From: Flavobacteriales bacterium UBA7382
GTDB taxonomy: Bacteria > Bacteroidota > Bacteroidia > Flavobacteriales_D > Sanyastnellaceae
DNA length: 7,623 bases
Direction: 5' to 3'
Assembly (NCBI GenBank): GCA_002469765.1
Contig: DKNS01000141.1
Coordinates: 7,704-15,326 of the forward strand
The notes beneath the pieces are model-generated. The model was not told where the DNA came from and did no database searches. It saw only the letters and a program-made list of their open reading frames with translations. Of this stretch, positions 1 to 7,028 are shown one piece after another (position 1 is the stretch's first letter; each line of letters starts with the position of its first letter). Both the position numbers and the translations under genes were made by a program.

Positions 1-1097
1 GTCAATTCTGCGTCTGGCGCGTGCCGTTGACCGCGTTCCTCTGTGATGGGTGTGGGGGCGAATCGGTGGGGCAACAAGTCGTCCACCGAGGGTTCCTCGC
101 CGGCGCGGGCCGCGTCGAATGCTTCTTGCACCGCGCCGTCGATTTCGGCATGAAGCACGTCGAGCTCTTCTTGCGCCACGCCGCTTTCGAGCAGCGCAGT
201 GTGCAGGCGAGGCAAGGGGTCGCGCTTGGCGGCTTCCTCCAGGTCGTCTCGGTAAAATTCACGCCGAACGCCACTGGTATGGTGGCCCAAGAGGGGGACG
301 CTGGCGTGCACCATGAAGGGGCGTTGTTCTGCACGGGCTGTGTCGATGGCGTGGGCCATGGCTTGGTGGCAAGCCTCCCAATCGGTGCCGTCGACCGTCA
401 GCACTTCGATGCCAGGGAAGGCCTTGGCGAATGTGGTGGCGTCGCCGAAGCGGACTTCGGAGCTGTGCGCGCTGATGTCCCATTCGTTGTCCTGCACAAG
501 CCAAACCATGGGCAACTGCTTCAGTGCCGTCATGTGGAACGCTTCGGCCACTTCGCCCTCGGTCATCGCCGCGTCGCCAATGCTGCAAAGTGCCACGCCC
601 GGCGCTTGGTCTACGGCCTCCACCCCGGCTTGACGTCCGTCCTTCACAGCTTGGGAGTGGAGCCCCATGTCGGCCAAGTACTTCAGGCCCATGGCCGCTC
701 CTGCCGCCGGGATGGCTTGCATGCCTGTGGCAGAGCTCTGGTGAGGGATTTTGGGCTGGTTTGGTCGGTTAAGACTTGGGTGGCTGTAATACGTCCGTCC
801 CCCGGAGAACGGATCGTCCTTCTTTGCGAAGAGCTGAAGCATTAGCTCCTTTGGGGTCATGCCCATGGCAAGAAGCAGGCTGTCATCACGGTAGTAGCAG
901 CTCACGTAGTCTTGCGGCAAGAGCTTCAGACCGGCTGCAATTTGAATGACCTCGTGCCCGCGCGAGCAGGCGTGGACGTATTTGGCGGTCAGCCGAGCGT
1001 GCTCCTCAAAGAGGTCGGACATGGCTCGCGCGGTGCGAGCCAGGTTGTACGCCTCGAGCAGCCCTTTGGATGCGGTGGATTGCGCAGGTTGGGGCAT
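1..1097 (-). CDS. Fused-type 2-oxoacid dehydrogenase E1 component (thiamine diphosphate), 5' part only
   Basis: Reading the minus strand from the ATG at 1097 gives 365 codons with no stop; the gene leaves the window at base 1. The product is a thiamine-diphosphate E1 enzyme of the pyruvate/branched-chain 2-oxoacid dehydrogenase type, which decarboxylates a 2-oxoacid and passes the acyl group to the lipoyl E2 subunit in the cytoplasm. Seen: SRGHEVIQIA at 45-54, YYRDD at 68-72, SGGRTYYSHPS at 98-108, and the cofactor motif GDAAMTEGE (174-182) followed by VQDNEWDIS (201-209), which fits the family's GDG-X(26-27)-N pattern with Ala in place of the third Gly. GHHTSGVRREFYRDD follows at 271-285. 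The alpha domain ends near 345, and FAPTPITEERG (347-357) resembles the linker leading into the beta (transketolase-like) domain in fused Bacteroidota E1 proteins of about 650-700 residues. The fusion is inferred because the beta half lies outside the window. Substrate cannot be told from this part. The start suits the family N-terminus and follows a promoter-like element. Confidence 0.88.
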   Translation of the reverse strand, partial: MPQPAQSTASKGLLEAYNLARTARAMSDLFEEHARLTAKYVHACSRGHEVIQIAAGLKLLPQDYVSCYYRDDSLLLAMGMTPKELMLQLFAKKDDPFSGGRTYYSHPSLNRPNQPKIPHQSSATGMQAIPAAGAAMGLKYLADMGLHSQAVKDGRQAGVEAVDQAPGVALCSIGDAAMTEGEVAEAFHMTALKQLPMVWLVQDNEWDISAHSSEVRFGDATTFAKAFPGIEVLTVDGTDWEACHQAMAHAIDTARAEQRPFMVHASVPLLGHHTSGVRREFYRDDLEEAAKRDPLPRLHTALLESGVAQEELDVLHAEIDGAVQEAFDAARAGEEPSVDDLLPHRFAPTPITEERGQRHAPDAEL

Positions 1098-1101
1098 GTG
1101 T

Positions 1102-1109
1102 CAAAGATA
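1102..1109 (-). promoter_or_regulatory. Candidate Bacteroidota -7 promoter element for the E1 gene
   Basis: Read on the minus strand this is TATCTTTG, an exact match to the Bacteroidota housekeeping -7 consensus TAnnTTTG. Only 4 nt separate it from the E1 start codon at 1097, so transcription would begin at or next to the ATG. No TTG-type -33 element is visible at the expected 17-23 nt upstream. This is a pattern match only. Confidence 0.5.
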
Positions 1110-1118
1110 GGGGCACCC

Positions 1119-1126
1119 TACCTTCG
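1119..1126 (+). promoter_or_regulatory. Candidate -7 promoter element for dapF
   Basis: TACCTTCG differs from TAnnTTTG at one position and ends 4 nt before the dapF ATG at 1131, the same spacing as the divergent E1 element. It lies in the 33-bp gap between the two divergent genes, so a promoter for the plus-strand cluster has to be here or inside the E1 coding region. No -33 element is evident. Weaker than the E1 match. Confidence 0.35.
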
Positions 1127-1130
1127 CTTC

Positions 1131-3218
1131 ATGGGTCTGCAGTTTGAGAAGTGGGAGGGTACGGGCAACGATTTTGTCCTTGTCGACGGCCGTCAAGCCG
1201 GCGCCTTGCCCTCCACGTGGACCTCAGGCCAAATCCAACGCATTTGCGACCGTCGCCTCGGCGTCGGCTCCGACGGCGTGGTCGAGGTGTCTGTCAACGG
1301 AAAGGGGCATCTTCTCGTGGATTTCCGCAACCCCGACGGCAGCAGATCGTTTTGCGGCAACGGCACCCGCGCCGCTTTGGCTTGGGCCTGCGGCGCAGGA
1401 TTGATTCAGGCGCAAGACGCCGCGGTGAGCCTGGAGGCCGTCGATGGGGTGCATCAGGGCTTTGTGCGCGCCGACGGCACGCCGGGCATCTCCCTTTTGG
1501 TCGATGAAGTCCCGAGGTTTGGGGTGGCGGGCCAAGACCCCTCATCCTCGGCTTTTCTGGACACGGGATCGCCGCACCATGTGATGTGGTTGAGCAGTCG
1601 TGCAGCGCTCGCTGACCTCGATTTGGAAGCGGCTGCCTTGCCGGTGCGCCACCATGCTGACCACGCGCCTGGAGGGTGCAACGTCAATGTGGTTGCTCCT
1701 GGAGAGCAGGGAGCCTTGCACATCCGCACCTTTGAGCGTGGGGTGGAAGGCGAGACCTTGTCGTGCGGCACTGGCGTGGTGGCTTCTGCCTTGAGCGACA
1801 TGGTCAAATTTGGCGAAAAGGGAGCGTCTTCCCGAACGGTGCACGCCTTAGGTGGAGTGTTGGAGGTCGAAGCTCAACTTGGTTCGGACGGCCGGTTCAG
1901 CGATGTGTGGTTGTGGGGTGCGGCGCGGCGCGTCTTTCGGGGCATGTGGCTCTGGTTGGCGGCTTGCATGGTGTCTCTTGGCATGACAGTCTCGACGCCG
2001 CTTCACGCGGAACCCGAGGGGCTTTCTCTTGCGGAAACGTTGTCTTCGCAGGCCCAGTTTTCTCTCTTGACCGCGAGCCCCGGCCAGGATTTGTACGCCG
2101 CCTTTGGGCACACGGCTTTCCGGCTGCACGACCCGGTTCTCGCATTGGATTTGGTCTTCAACTACGGGACGTTTGTGGTGAATGAAGGCTTTTACGTTCG
2201 CTTCGTCCAAGGGCGGATGGATTACCGCCTCGGGGTGGAACGCTACCCGCGCTTTCAGCAACTGTATTTGCGCCAGGGGCGCGCCTTGCATGAGCACGTG
2301 CTGCATTTGTCAGAAGAGGACGTGCGGGCTCTGGCCACATTTTTAGAGCGAAACGCCTTGCCTGAGAATGCCACTTACGCGTACGATTTCTTTCGTGACA
2401 ATTGTGCGTCCAAGGTCGTCGATGTGCTTGAGGAAGTGCTGGGTCAGGAACGTTTAAAGACCCGATGTGTGCCCACAGACAGCACCTACCTCGAGGCCCT
2501 ACGTCCGTTCATGGCTGGGTTGCCATGGACAGGGTGGGGGATGGAGTTGATCTTGGGTGCAGAGGCAAGCACGCCCATGCCGTTGTGCGGCCACGCCTTT
2601 TTGCCTGACGTCCTGGCGGCCCAGCTTGAGGGCATGACGCTGGACGGCCAGCCGTTGGTGTTTTCCCGCGAAGTGGTGTTCCCCGTGGAAGGCCGGTGGT
2701 ACGCAGGTTTGGCACCGCAAGCACCAGGGCGAAGCGCCCCAGTCAAGTTCACCTGGGGGCTGGCTGCATGGCTCGTCTTGCTTTGGGGATTGACGTCGCA
2801 GTTGGGTGCCGAAGCGGGGCTTGGACGAGTTGCAGAGAAGATGTCGAAGGTGACGGTGGGAATCATTGCTTCCCTGACCACGATGATGACGTTGTTGTTC
2901 ACGGCCATGATGTTGTTCACCGACCACAACGACACGTGGTGGAACGCTGACCTGTGTTGGACGTCACTTGGCGTGTGGACGTTGACCCGGAGCATCCAAG
3001 TGCGTCGTGGAAAGGCGACTAAAGTGGGTGCCCGCGCCAAGGTCGTGGCGGGGTTGTGGTCTGCCGTGGCACTGGGGTCGACGTGGGTTTGGCCCGCCAC
3101 CCGGAGTGCCTTGCCTTGGGGAGAAACCGTGGTGTGGGCGAGCGCAGGGTTGGCGTTGGTTTCCGTGTTGGCTTGTTTGCAAACACTGGGGGTGGGGGCC
3201 ACCAAACGGGCCCATTGA
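1131..3218 (+). CDS. dapF: Diaminopimelate epimerase fused in frame to a DUF4105-type envelope protein
   Basis: A continuous frame of 695 residues. Residues 1-271 are a complete DapF, the cofactor-independent enzyme converting LL- to meso-diaminopimelate for peptidoglycan and lysine synthesis. Seen: KWEGTGNDFVLVD (7-19), RLGVGSDGV (42-50), the first catalytic Cys in FCGNGTR (Cys75), GGCNVNVV (181-188), and the second catalytic Cys in LSCGTGV (Cys212). The DapF fold ends at VWLWGAARRVFRG, where family members normally stop within a few residues. Here the frame runs straight into a signal-peptide-like segment at 272-293 and then a DUF4105 domain with C-terminal membrane helices. The frame is open upstream to about 912, but the ATG at 1131 fits the DapF N-terminus, and the extra sequence would overlap the divergent E1 gene. 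A true fusion, an internal start at 1944, or a lost stop or sequencing error are all possible. The DapF call is very firm; that the product is one protein is not. Confidence 0.85.
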   Translation: MGLQFEKWEGTGNDFVLVDGRQAGALPSTWTSGQIQRICDRRLGVGSDGVVEVSVNGKGHLLVDFRNPDGSRSFCGNGTRAALAWACGAGLIQAQDAAVSLEAVDGVHQGFVRADGTPGISLLVDEVPRFGVAGQDPSSSAFLDTGSPHHVMWLSSRAALADLDLEAAALPVRHHADHAPGGCNVNVVAPGEQGALHIRTFERGVEGETLSCGTGVVASALSDMVKFGEKGASSRTVHALGGVLEVEAQLGSDGRFSDVWLWGAARRVFRGMWLWLAACMVSLGMTVSTPLHAEPEGLSLAETLSSQAQFSLLTASPGQDLYAAFGHTAFRLHDPVLALDLVFNYGTFVVNEGFYVRFVQGRMDYRLGVERYPRFQQLYLRQGRALHEHVLHLSEEDVRALATFLERNALPENATYAYDFFRDNCASKVVDVLEEVLGQERLKTRCVPTDSTYLEALRPFMAGLPWTGWGMELILGAEASTPMPLCGHAFLPDVLAAQLEGMTLDGQPLVFSREVVFPVEGRWYAGLAPQAPGRSAPVKFTWGLAAWLVLLWGLTSQLGAEAGLGRVAEKMSKVTVGIIASLTTMMTLLFTAMMLFTDHNDTWWNADLCWTSLGVWTLTRSIQVRRGKATKVGARAKVVAGLWSAVALGSTWVWPATRSALPWGETVVWASAGLALVSVLACLQTLGVGATKRAH
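1944..3218 (+). other. DUF4105 (Lnb N-terminal periplasmic domain) half of the fused frame; possible separate protein
   Basis: If translated from the ATG at 1944 this would be a 424-residue exported protein. Seen, in fused numbering: a hydrophobic signal-like stretch MWLWLAACMVSLGMTV ending in PLHAEP (272-295); then the DUF4105 core with LLTASPGQDLYAAFGHTAF (312-330), FNYGTF (343-348), LPENATYAYDFFRDNCASK (410-428) and TDSTY (449-453). Several hydrophobic segments follow: about 541-558, 573-597, 637-655 and 666-688. FTDHNDTWWN (596-605) resembles the conserved C-terminal motif of Bacteroidota DUF4105 proteins. The molecular role of the family is not established. The order His327 then Cys425 resembles a circularly permuted papain/NlpC-P60-like hydrolase, which is inference. 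No clear ribosome binding site precedes 1944. The protein ends 21 nt before the next gene. Confidence 0.7.
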
Positions 3219-3222
3219 CCCG

Positions 3223-3230
3223 TAATTTTG
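3223..3230 (+). promoter_or_regulatory. Candidate -7 promoter element for the lipoprotein-barrel-kdsA unit
   Basis: TAATTTTG is an exact match to TAnnTTTG. It sits in the 21-nt gap after the preceding stop codon and ends 9 nt before the lipoprotein ATG at 3240, which implies a leader of only a few nucleotides. No matching -33 TTG is seen at normal spacing. If active it would drive 3240-7028 independently of dapF. Confidence 0.5.
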
Positions 3231-3239
3231 GTTCAATCT

Positions 3240-4832
3240 ATGAAGACAACCTTCTCCTTTCGGCCGCATGTGGTCTGGGCGTTTGCCGGGGCGCTTGCAG
3301 TTCTTGGTTTTGGCGGTTGCCAAAACGAGCTGTCCTGGGGCAACGATGTCCACGTACCTGTGCTTGACGACCGACTGTCTTGGGGTGATATCGTGCCTGA
3401 TTCCTTGTTTCAGGAGGGCGACCCCACGGAAGCCGTTAGGTTTGCACTGCAAGACACCGTGGACGTGGTGGACTGGGGGGCCGTGTTGGAAATTCCCGAC
3501 ACCACTTGGGCCATCCAATACGGCGGGGAGGAAGACGGCTTGCCGGAAGGGTTCCCGATTCTGCCAGGCGCCAATTTCATTGCGGTTTCCGACGTGTTCG
3601 AGTTCAACGTGGACCCTTCGCGCGGGGTGGAGCTGGAGTTCGCCGAGATTTCGTCAGGCGCCATTCAGATCGAAGCTTCCCACACGTTGGGGCTTGAGAT
3701 GGACATGGTCTATGAATTCCCCCACATCACGTTGGCCGGTCAGCCCTTGCTCTTTGAGTTCAACTTGCCGTCTGCAGAAGGAGGGACGCCCGGTTCGGCC
3801 ACGACGACTGTGGATTTGAGTGGGGCCCAATTCGACTTCACCCAAGCGGTCGACGACGAAACAGGATTGAATTTTGACACCAACATGCTCGACATCACCC
3901 TTGTGGCCGTGGCGAGCGAATTTGCCAACCCCAATGGGTACTTGGTGCAGTCTTCCGACAGCATCCGGTTGGAATTGACATTTCAGTCGCTCGTGATGGA
4001 GAAGCTGGGGGGTTACTTTGGGAATTGGGAGCTTCCCATGAGTCTCGGGGTGGGGTTGTTTGACACCATTCCCTTGCCGGAGCCTGTGGCGGATTTCGAA
4101 GGGATGGAGCTTCGTCTGCACATGGACAACACCATGGGGGCCGACCTGCGCCTCTACTTGGACACGATTGTCCTGGGCGACCTTCTTGTGGAAGGAGATC
4201 TGATGGCTGGCCACGACATCCCGCGTGCGATTTGGACGACTGGGGTGCCTGAAACGACGCCTTGGTCCCTGAATTTGGCGTCCCCGACTTCCACCTTTGT
4301 CCAGGGTTTGGAGACGTTCCCGGACACGGTGGCCGTGAAAGGTCGCGTCGAGTTGAATCCCTTCGACACGTCGGACTTGTTGATGGACCGTTGGGATGCG
4401 CAATTCTTGCCCACGGCTTGGCTGGAAGTGAGTGTGCCCATACGCGTAGGAGCCAACGGGCTGTTGTTCAGCGAGTCTTTCGAATTGGACGTGTTGGAGG
4501 AATGGCCAGGCTTTGAAGGGTACTTGCATTTGGACTTCACCCACACGTTTCCCATTGAAGTGGAAGCGCATGTGCGGGCTGAATTGTTGAACGGCACGGT
4601 CGTTGAAGACACGTTGCTTGTGCCGGCCGGCAGCGTGCCCAACGGAATCGTGGGCGCGTCGACGTTGAGCATTCCTCTGAATGAGGAAAACACCACCACA
4701 GGGGGCACCATGTTCGTGGATTTTGCCATCAACACCTTCGGCGCCCAGCCGTTCACCGGCCGTGAATATGTTCGAATTCAGGGCAGGTTGGAAGGAACCC
4801 AAACCATCGTGATTGACAATGGCCAAGATTGA
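3240..4832 (+). CDS. Large secreted lipoprotein of unknown function
   Basis: 530 residues; no family recognised with certainty. The N-terminus is a lipoprotein signal: MKTTFSFRPH, then a hydrophobic run, then GFGGC with the lipid-modified Cys at 27, followed by QNELSWGND. The mature part is acidic, nearly Cys-free and rich in alternating hydrophobic/polar stretches (for example VELEFAEISSGAIQIEA near 130-147 and LEVSVPIRVGANGLLFSESF near 397-416), which suggests all-beta sandwich or repeat domains. No catalytic motif is apparent. Its layout, with Trp and VPVLDDRLSWGDIVPDSL just after the Cys, resembles large uncharacterised lipoproteins found in Bacteroidota beside barrel proteins; that is recollection, not proof. 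A TTG at 3228 could extend it by four residues, but the ATG at 3240 gives the better signal peptide. The stop is 1 nt before the ATG of the next gene, which suggests translational coupling and a joint role at the outer membrane. Confidence 0.85.
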   Translation: MKTTFSFRPHVVWAFAGALAVLGFGGCQNELSWGNDVHVPVLDDRLSWGDIVPDSLFQEGDPTEAVRFALQDTVDVVDWGAVLEIPDTTWAIQYGGEEDGLPEGFPILPGANFIAVSDVFEFNVDPSRGVELEFAEISSGAIQIEASHTLGLEMDMVYEFPHITLAGQPLLFEFNLPSAEGGTPGSATTTVDLSGAQFDFTQAVDDETGLNFDTNMLDITLVAVASEFANPNGYLVQSSDSIRLELTFQSLVMEKLGGYFGNWELPMSLGVGLFDTIPLPEPVADFEGMELRLHMDNTMGADLRLYLDTIVLGDLLVEGDLMAGHDIPRAIWTTGVPETTPWSLNLASPTSTFVQGLETFPDTVAVKGRVELNPFDTSDLLMDRWDAQFLPTAWLEVSVPIRVGANGLLFSESFELDVLEEWPGFEGYLHLDFTHTFPIEVEAHVRAELLNGTVVEDTLLVPAGSVPNGIVGASTLSIPLNEENTTTGGTMFVDFAINTFGAQPFTGREYVRIQGRLEGTQTIVIDNGQD

Positions 4833-4833
4833 C

Positions 4834-6228
4834 ATGACACGGAACACTTGGCGAGTGGCGGTGGCCATGGTCGGAATCTTGGCGTTGGCGTCGTTGAACA
4901 CCACGGCCCAAGGACTTGTGGACCGGGCGCGCATGCTGACCGACAGAGGCCCGGCCTCGTTTGAGGTGTGGGCGCACCAGCGCAGCAATGCCCTGACTTC
5001 GGCCACGCTTGACGCGTTTTACACGGGGGGATTTTTGACATCCGATTTTTTGAATCGTGTCTTGGCGGACCATCCCGAGATGGCGACGGCAGGACTGGAA
5101 GTGGGCTGGTCCAAGCGTTGGTCCACCCGGCCGTTCATCAAGGACCAATGGAGTTTAACCTGGTCTGTGGGGAGCGACATCTTGACCCGGGCCCAATGGC
5201 GGAAGGACCTGTTTGCCCTGACTTTCATTGGCAATGCCCCCAGCGTGGGGCGTCAAATGGTGCTGAGCGGAACGGGGGTGCGCCTGGGGGCGTTCAACCG
5301 GGTGTCGGTGGGACTCGAGCAGGCCAAATCCCGCCAGCGAATCGAATTGTCCGTGGTGCAGCGGGTGGCAGGTGCTGAGTGGGGCATTCCCTACGGCACA
5401 TTCCTTGTGTCTGAACAAGTGGACAGCATGGAGGCCGTCGTGCAGACGTACGCGTCGGCCAGCATGGACAACCTTCCTCAGGATGCGTCCTTCACCTTTG
5501 GGCAGGCCATTCCTGCCTATGGATTTGGGGTCAGTGGGTCGTTGCCCTTGATTTCCGACAACCGTCCCCTTCAGTTGGAACTAGAATTTCGAGACGTCGG
5601 CGTGCTCTGGGAGCCTCCTGGCGGCCAGTTTGCGATGGTCGACACCAGCCTGTTCACCACGGGCTTGCCCATTCCGATTGCGGCCTACTTGGACGACGAC
5701 TACGTGTCAGATCCGGGACTCACCATCCAAAATGTGATGGACGGCAACACCGGGTATGAGGACGTGGTCTTTCATACCGACAGTGCGGTCGGACGGGTCC
5801 TGATGCTTCCTTCGCGCTTGAATGCCAAGCTGTCTTACTGGCCTTACGACGAGTTCATGCTGAAGGCTGCCGTCCGAGCGGGCAACTGGATGCCCCAGCC
5901 TGAGTTGACCATGGGGGTGGGGTGGATGCCCGACGCACGGTTTGCCTTTGGTCTCGATTTCAGAACAGGGGGTTGGGGGCAGTCGCGTCCAGCGTTGTGG
6001 TTGGACTGGCGCATCACCAAAAAACGCATCCTGTCGCTGGACATCGACGATCCCCTTGGGTTCATGTGGCGCCAAGATTTTGCAGCCTACACCTACGGCC
6101 GAGGCTTCCACCTCACCCTTCGTCGGATTCCTGGCGAGGACAAGTGGACGCGTCTGATGGGGTTGGACCGGCAGCGTCCATTTGGACAACCTGGCCGGCG
6201 GCCTGGGCCTTCAACGAGAAACATGTGA
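4834..6228 (+). CDS. Predicted outer-membrane beta-barrel protein (DUF5723-like)
   Basis: 464 residues from the ATG at 4834, placed 1 nt after the lipoprotein stop (TGACATG). The alternative ATG at 4819 overlaps the previous gene and puts an Asp before the signal peptide, so 4834 is preferred. The signal peptide is MTRNTWRVAVAMVGILALAS followed by LNTTAQG, with likely cleavage after Ala-Gln. The rest is rich in Gly and aromatic residues in amphipathic strands typical of outer-membrane barrels, for example LSGTGVRLGAFNRVSVGLEQ, AYGFGVSGSLPLIS, LQLELEFRDVGVLWE and MGVGWMPDARFAFGLDFRTG. The mid-region order (strand, long insert with FLVSEQVDSMEAVVQTYASA, FGFGV strand, 'LEFRDVGVLW') resembles DUF5723 proteins of Bacteroidota, whose function is unknown. 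The short basic Pro/Arg-rich tail after the last strand is unusual for a barrel, which normally ends in an aromatic residue. Likely a partner of the upstream lipoprotein. Confidence 0.75.
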   Translation: MTRNTWRVAVAMVGILALASLNTTAQGLVDRARMLTDRGPASFEVWAHQRSNALTSATLDAFYTGGFLTSDFLNRVLADHPEMATAGLEVGWSKRWSTRPFIKDQWSLTWSVGSDILTRAQWRKDLFALTFIGNAPSVGRQMVLSGTGVRLGAFNRVSVGLEQAKSRQRIELSVVQRVAGAEWGIPYGTFLVSEQVDSMEAVVQTYASASMDNLPQDASFTFGQAIPAYGFGVSGSLPLISDNRPLQLELEFRDVGVLWEPPGGQFAMVDTSLFTTGLPIPIAAYLDDDYVSDPGLTIQNVMDGNTGYEDVVFHTDSAVGRVLMLPSRLNAKLSYWPYDEFMLKAAVRAGNWMPQPELTMGVGWMPDARFAFGLDFRTGGWGQSRPALWLDWRITKKRILSLDIDDPLGFMWRQDFAAYTYGRGFHLTLRRIPGEDKWTRLMGLDRQRPFGQPGRRPGPSTRNM

Positions 6229-6230
6229 CC

Positions 6231-7028
6231 ATGGCCAATGCTTCCCATTCACCTTTGCATGTGCTGGCCGGTCCTTGTGCCGTCGAGAGCCTCGAAACGA
6301 CCATGACCGTGGCCCGCGAGGTCCAGCGTGTCTGCGACAAACTGGGACTCCCATTTCACGTGAAAGCGAGTTACCGCAAAGCCAACCGGACACGACTCGA
6401 CTCTTTTTCTGGCATCGGCGACCAACAGGCGTTGGACATCCTCGCCAAGGTCAAGGCGGAATTGGGCGTGGGCATTGTGACGGACATCCATCATCCTGAA
6501 GAAGCCGCCATGGCCTCGGAGGTGGCCGATGTGCTTCAAATCCCCGCCTTCCTGTGCCGCCAAACCGACCTTCTGGTGGCGGCCGCCAAGACGGGCAAGA
6601 CTGTGAACATCAAGAAGGGACAATTCATGGCACCCGCCTCCATGGCCCACGCCGTCGCCAAGGTCCGGGAGTCGGGCAACGACAAGGTGTGGCTGACGGA
6701 GCGGGGCACGATGCACGGCTACGGAGACCTTGTGGTCGACATGCGCGGCCTTGCGGAGATGCGCGCATTCTCGCCGACCATCATGGATTTGACCCACAGC
6801 CTTCAGCAGCCCAACCAGGCCGGCGGCGTCACCGGCGGACGGCCTGAACTCATCGCCACCGTGGCGCGGGCGGCCGTGGCGGCCGGCGTCGACGGGGTGT
6901 TCATCGAGACGCACCCCGACCCGTCCAACGCCCTGAGCGACGGGGCCAACATGTTGCCGCTCGACCAGCTGGAGGGCTTGATCACCACGTTGTCCAGCCT
7001 TCACGCTTGGCGCCAAACCCACGCTTGA
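6231..7028 (+). CDS. kdsA: 3-deoxy-8-phosphooctulonate synthase (KDO-8-phosphate synthase)
   Basis: 265 residues, the usual length. The enzyme condenses phosphoenolpyruvate with D-arabinose 5-phosphate to KDO-8-phosphate, the first committed step to KDO in LPS inner core, in the cytoplasm. Seen: LAGPCAVES (12-20), KASYRKANRTRLDSFSGIG (45-63), TDIHHPEEA (84-92), LQIPAFLCRQTDLL (102-115), NIKKGQFMAP (126-135), ERGTMHGYGDLVVDMRG (157-173), DLTHSLQQPN (186-195), GVTGGRPE (199-206) and FIETHPDPSNALSDGANMLP (224-243). Cys16, His189, Glu226 and Asp237 match the metal ligands of the metal-dependent class typified by Aquifex; E. coli KdsA has Asn at the Cys position. The ATG at 6231 begins 2 nt after the barrel gene stop, and the signature starts at residue 12, so this start is sound. 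The frame is open upstream but overlaps the barrel gene. Co-transcribed with envelope genes. Confidence 0.96.
   Translation: MANASHSPLHVLAGPCAVESLETTMTVAREVQRVCDKLGLPFHVKASYRKANRTRLDSFSGIGDQQALDILAKVKAELGVGIVTDIHHPEEAAMASEVADVLQIPAFLCRQTDLLVAAAKTGKTVNIKKGQFMAPASMAHAVAKVRESGNDKVWLTERGTMHGYGDLVVDMRGLAEMRAFSPTIMDLTHSLQQPNQAGGVTGGRPELIATVARAAVAAGVDGVFIETHPDPSNALSDGANMLPLDQLEGLITTLSSLHAWRQTHA

Noticed and set aside
21..845. 274-codon plus-strand open frame
   Set aside because: It lies wholly antisense to the E1 gene, whose minus-strand translation carries clear family motifs; its own translation shows none.
912..1130. Upstream extension of the dapF frame by 73 codons
   Set aside because: It overlaps the divergent E1 gene and its promoter element, and DapF homologues start at the 1131 methionine.
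3654..5006. 450-codon minus-strand open frame
   Set aside because: It is antisense to the lipoprotein and barrel genes, is rich in His/Arg/Gln as expected of a shadow frame in GC-rich DNA, and has no recognisable domain.
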